Below, one piece after another: positions 61,563 through 64,000 of a stretch of 64,000 nt of DNA (positions are counted from its first letter, which is position 1; every line of letters starts with the position of its first letter). Location: assembly GCA_017562135.1 (NCBI GenBank), contig QEYB01000255.1, positions 434,001-498,000 on the forward strand, given 5' to 3'. Below the pieces are notes generated by a model. It had not been told where the DNA came from and did not search any database. It saw nothing but the letters and a program-made list of their open reading frames with translations. This DNA comes from Dipylidium caninum. Its lineage: Eukaryota; Platyhelminthes; Cestoda; Cyclophyllidea; Dipylidiidae. The translations under genes were made by a program, and so were the position numbers.

Positions 61563-64000
61563 ATGAAACGACGTGGCGAAAGCCTGACGGGTGGCGACAG
61601 TGGAGAACCGGAAAGAGAAAAAATTTCGAAAAATACTTTGGATAGCGACGAGGAAATTGATGAGGTGGAGAAAGGCGGTCGGATGAATGAATCGGACCTT
61701 CAAGGTAGCATTTCCGATTTTCTTATAGCAGCATTTATACCGATTGTATACTGTCCAACTCTGAGGTCTTGTCCCTTTTTACTTTATTGCTGCCGGTTTT
61801 CCCTTACTTCCCCTGGTTACTTACGGACGCCTTTATACTTAGTGGGACAAGAACCAGAGACAATTAATTTTGACGGCAACGTTGTTATAACTCCTTTCAA
61901 TATGCGGGAGGAGCTGGAAGAAGATGGTCACTTTGACGCGAGTGGAACTTTTATTTTCAAGCAAGTGTGTTACTTCGCAGATTACTTTTTTTCTTGTGCA
62001 TTTTTTGGAGCCTTTGTAGTACCGAATTCTACATTCTTAAATTTAGGCAATTATTTCATTGCTACTCGGTGGGCTCGCTTTTTTAAATTGTTAACATACC
62101 TTTTTCTGCCTATCAATACCATTATTTACAAAATAACCGTCCGTCTTTTTTGCTTATTGGCCAAGTTCGGTGCACGCATTCAGTTTTAATATATTTAATT
62201 TTTAGTCATAAATTCGTTAAGAGCACTAGTTAGTCCTTCTACTTCTTACTTGATTATGCTATCTGATTAAATGCTCACGGGTATTCTATGTTCATTCTTC
62301 TTTAGCAAAAGACCAATGACACTGGTGATAATTGGTTGGAGGACGTAGATTGGGATGAAGTCCGTCGCAACGAACAAACTCGTGGAGTTAATGGGCGTAA
62401 GGTGGCAGCAACAGCCATGGCCGAGGAGGAAGCGTTACCGGAGATGTCCGCAGAGCAGCAGACAGAGCTCTATCGTCATGCTGCCGCCTTCCTCAGGTCA
62501 GGCGAGACTGTGTTACGCGCTCTCCGTCGTCTTGGTAAGATAAATTCCGCATCCCCTTCCTCCACCCATCGACGCAACTGGGTACGTCGCAAAGATGGCA
62601 CGACTACTAATGCTACCAAGTCTCTCTCACCAGCTGATGCGTATGTTGTTAACTATTTGAATAGTCTCCTTTTATTGAATTGCGATTGTTAATTTTTAAG
62701 GAATTATTTTTTCCTAACTTCTAATTGCAGGACTTGGTTGCACTCTTCATATTGATAACTTATTTAAATTTAGTTTTCATCCAACCATTTAGGCTTGTGA
62801 ATCCATGATGAAACGACGTTATTAGTTTGCGAAAAGCAATGCATTGTTTAAATTTCCTCAGGTGGTGTAAAGCTGATCCTCTTATCCAAACCCCAAAATT
62901 CTCATACTACCTGATTGAAACCGACAAAGCATGAATCTTTTTATATAATCAACAATTTAATAATATTCCCCCTTTTAACTGAGTTCGAAGATGATTAGCG
63001 GTTATTGAAATTATCGTGTTGCAGGTATTAAGTTGTGATTTGCGTGGTCCTAAATTTGCAGTTCCATCGGAGCATCACATCATTACTAAGTTTTATTTGT
63101 ATTTGTCGCCTTTTGAAAGCATTCTGATCTCCTTTAGCCTCTTCAAACTGTGGCTTTATTTTATTTTTCTGATGAAATTATGGGATAGAATGGGCCTAAG
63201 AACTCTTACGTAATCTCAATTGGCCATAATATTTCTGATTTATCACTAAGATTGGGGCGTTTAGAATATGGCATGGTGTATGGTCGCGAACTATTCTTTA
63301 TTCAAAATTTCTTGAATTCATCTCAAATTCTTATGAATTTTACTATTGTATCCATCCTTGTGAACTCCCCTGCTCAAGTTTGAAGTCAATCCAGAAATAT
63401 TGTCTTTATTCAAACTTCCGATCTTTTTTGTCGAACAGCGCTAACGCTGAAGCGTTCGCGAAGCTTACGGAATTGGCTAATGACCTCCTGGGCACGGGAG
63501 ATTTTGACATCTACCAGAAAACTAAAGAAATTATTGAAGATCTCGTTGTTTCTCGAACAAAGAACAAGGAACGAGAACTGGATGCTCTTGGAGCTGCCCT
63601 AGACGAGGAGGCGGGTATTGAATCGACAGGTATGTTCCAGCAAAATTCTTTTGCTTCAAAGCAAGGGTTATGCCTTATCCCTTTGTTATGTTTATCGAGG
63701 CAAACTATGTTGAGGAAAACTGAAACTGTTAACTCTTTCAAGACACTTTTTTTCTAATTATGTGTATCATGACTTCTTACCATTTCGGAAAGACTATATA
63801 CCATAGTAAATTCCATAATTACTTGTATTGTAAATGTCTTTCTTTAAACTGTTGTACTTTGGGTGTTATACCTTCGCTTCGATTTGTCTTTAAGAACATT
63901 AATTATTTTCACTATTTAACTGTTTTCATAAGGCCATATGCTTGAAGTCTAACCTGTCAAAGATGAAGTTTTACATCTAACCGACAAAGTTCCTTTAATT
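61563..64000 (+). CDS. CD2BP2: CD2BP2 / Lin1-like U5 snRNP protein (3' end beyond window)
   Basis: Exons 61563-61704, 61843-61964, 62306-62640 and 63439-63629 join in phase; the last ends in phase 1 at a GTATGT donor and the rest lies past the window. CD2BP2 (yeast Lin1, U5-52K) is a U5 snRNP assembly factor. Matches are KNTLDSDEEIDEVE near the start, then VVITPFNMREELEEDGHFDA (the family's most conserved N-terminal block), NWLEDVDWDEV, the helix AAFLRSGETVLRALRRLG, and LTELANDLLGTGDFDIYQ. The C-terminal GYF domain, which binds PPPGHR peptides, is not in the window. The start ATG at 61563 is chosen because it begins MKRRGESL, like the basic start of relatives; the frame is open further upstream to an acceptor at 61493, so a longer N-terminus is possible. 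Confidence 0.93.
63630..64000 (+). other. CD2BP2 intron running to the window end
   Basis: AT-rich sequence after the donor at 63630. No GYF-domain codons are seen up to 64000, so the next exon lies outside. Confidence 0.6.

Noticed and set aside
1..64000. CRISPR arrays, rRNA genes or operons
   Set aside because: The window is intron-rich eukaryotic DNA; no spaced direct repeats, rRNA or polycistronic gene runs were seen.

Overview
This is eukaryotic nuclear DNA from an animal. The exons are small with GT-AG borders (occasionally GC-AG), and the conserved genes are metazoan or pan-eukaryotic. Many introns are only 32-40 nt and others sit at 72-73 nt. That intron-size pattern, moderate AT richness and diverged but recognisable proteins fit a flatworm, most likely a tapeworm; the lineage is an inference, not something read directly. 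Gene names come from recognising protein motifs and checking that splice phases join in frame; no database search was run.

Layout. (1) 1484-37059, minus strand: a very large gene for a rotatin (RTTN)-like ARM/HEAT centriole protein, in at least 35 exons. I can join 1916 codons without a break from 35631 to the stop at 1484, and several N-terminal exons up to 37059. Its introns hold a 660-bp repeat in two inverted copies (4946-5607 and 12157-12813), a dead mariner transposase (15.4-16.5 kb), a pseudoknot-like sequence and simple repeats. (2) 38022-39290, plus strand: a short-chain dehydrogenase of the retinol/hydroxysteroid type, divergent from RTTN. (3) 40564-49635, perhaps to about 50.9 kb, minus strand: a DAPK1-like protein with ankyrin repeats, Roc P-loop GTPase, COR-like region and death domain, but no kinase domain that I could find. 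(4) 52473-59817, minus strand: a complete seven-exon M20 metallopeptidase (CNDP2-like cytosolic dipeptidase, 507 aa). (5) 60620-61182, minus strand: complete PPIL1 spliceosomal cyclophilin (164 aa) with introns of 36 and 32 nt. (6) 61563-64000, plus strand: the start of CD2BP2 (Lin1/52K U5 snRNP protein), cut by the window end before its GYF domain.

The neighbours do not form a pathway. PPIL1 and CD2BP2 both belong to the splicing machinery and share a 380-bp divergent promoter region. The most interesting points are the inverted repeats bracketing three RTTN exons whose total length (531 nt) is a multiple of three, the apparent kinase-less DAPK, the very small introns, two GC-AG introns, and the one-exon-per-ankyrin-repeat structure.
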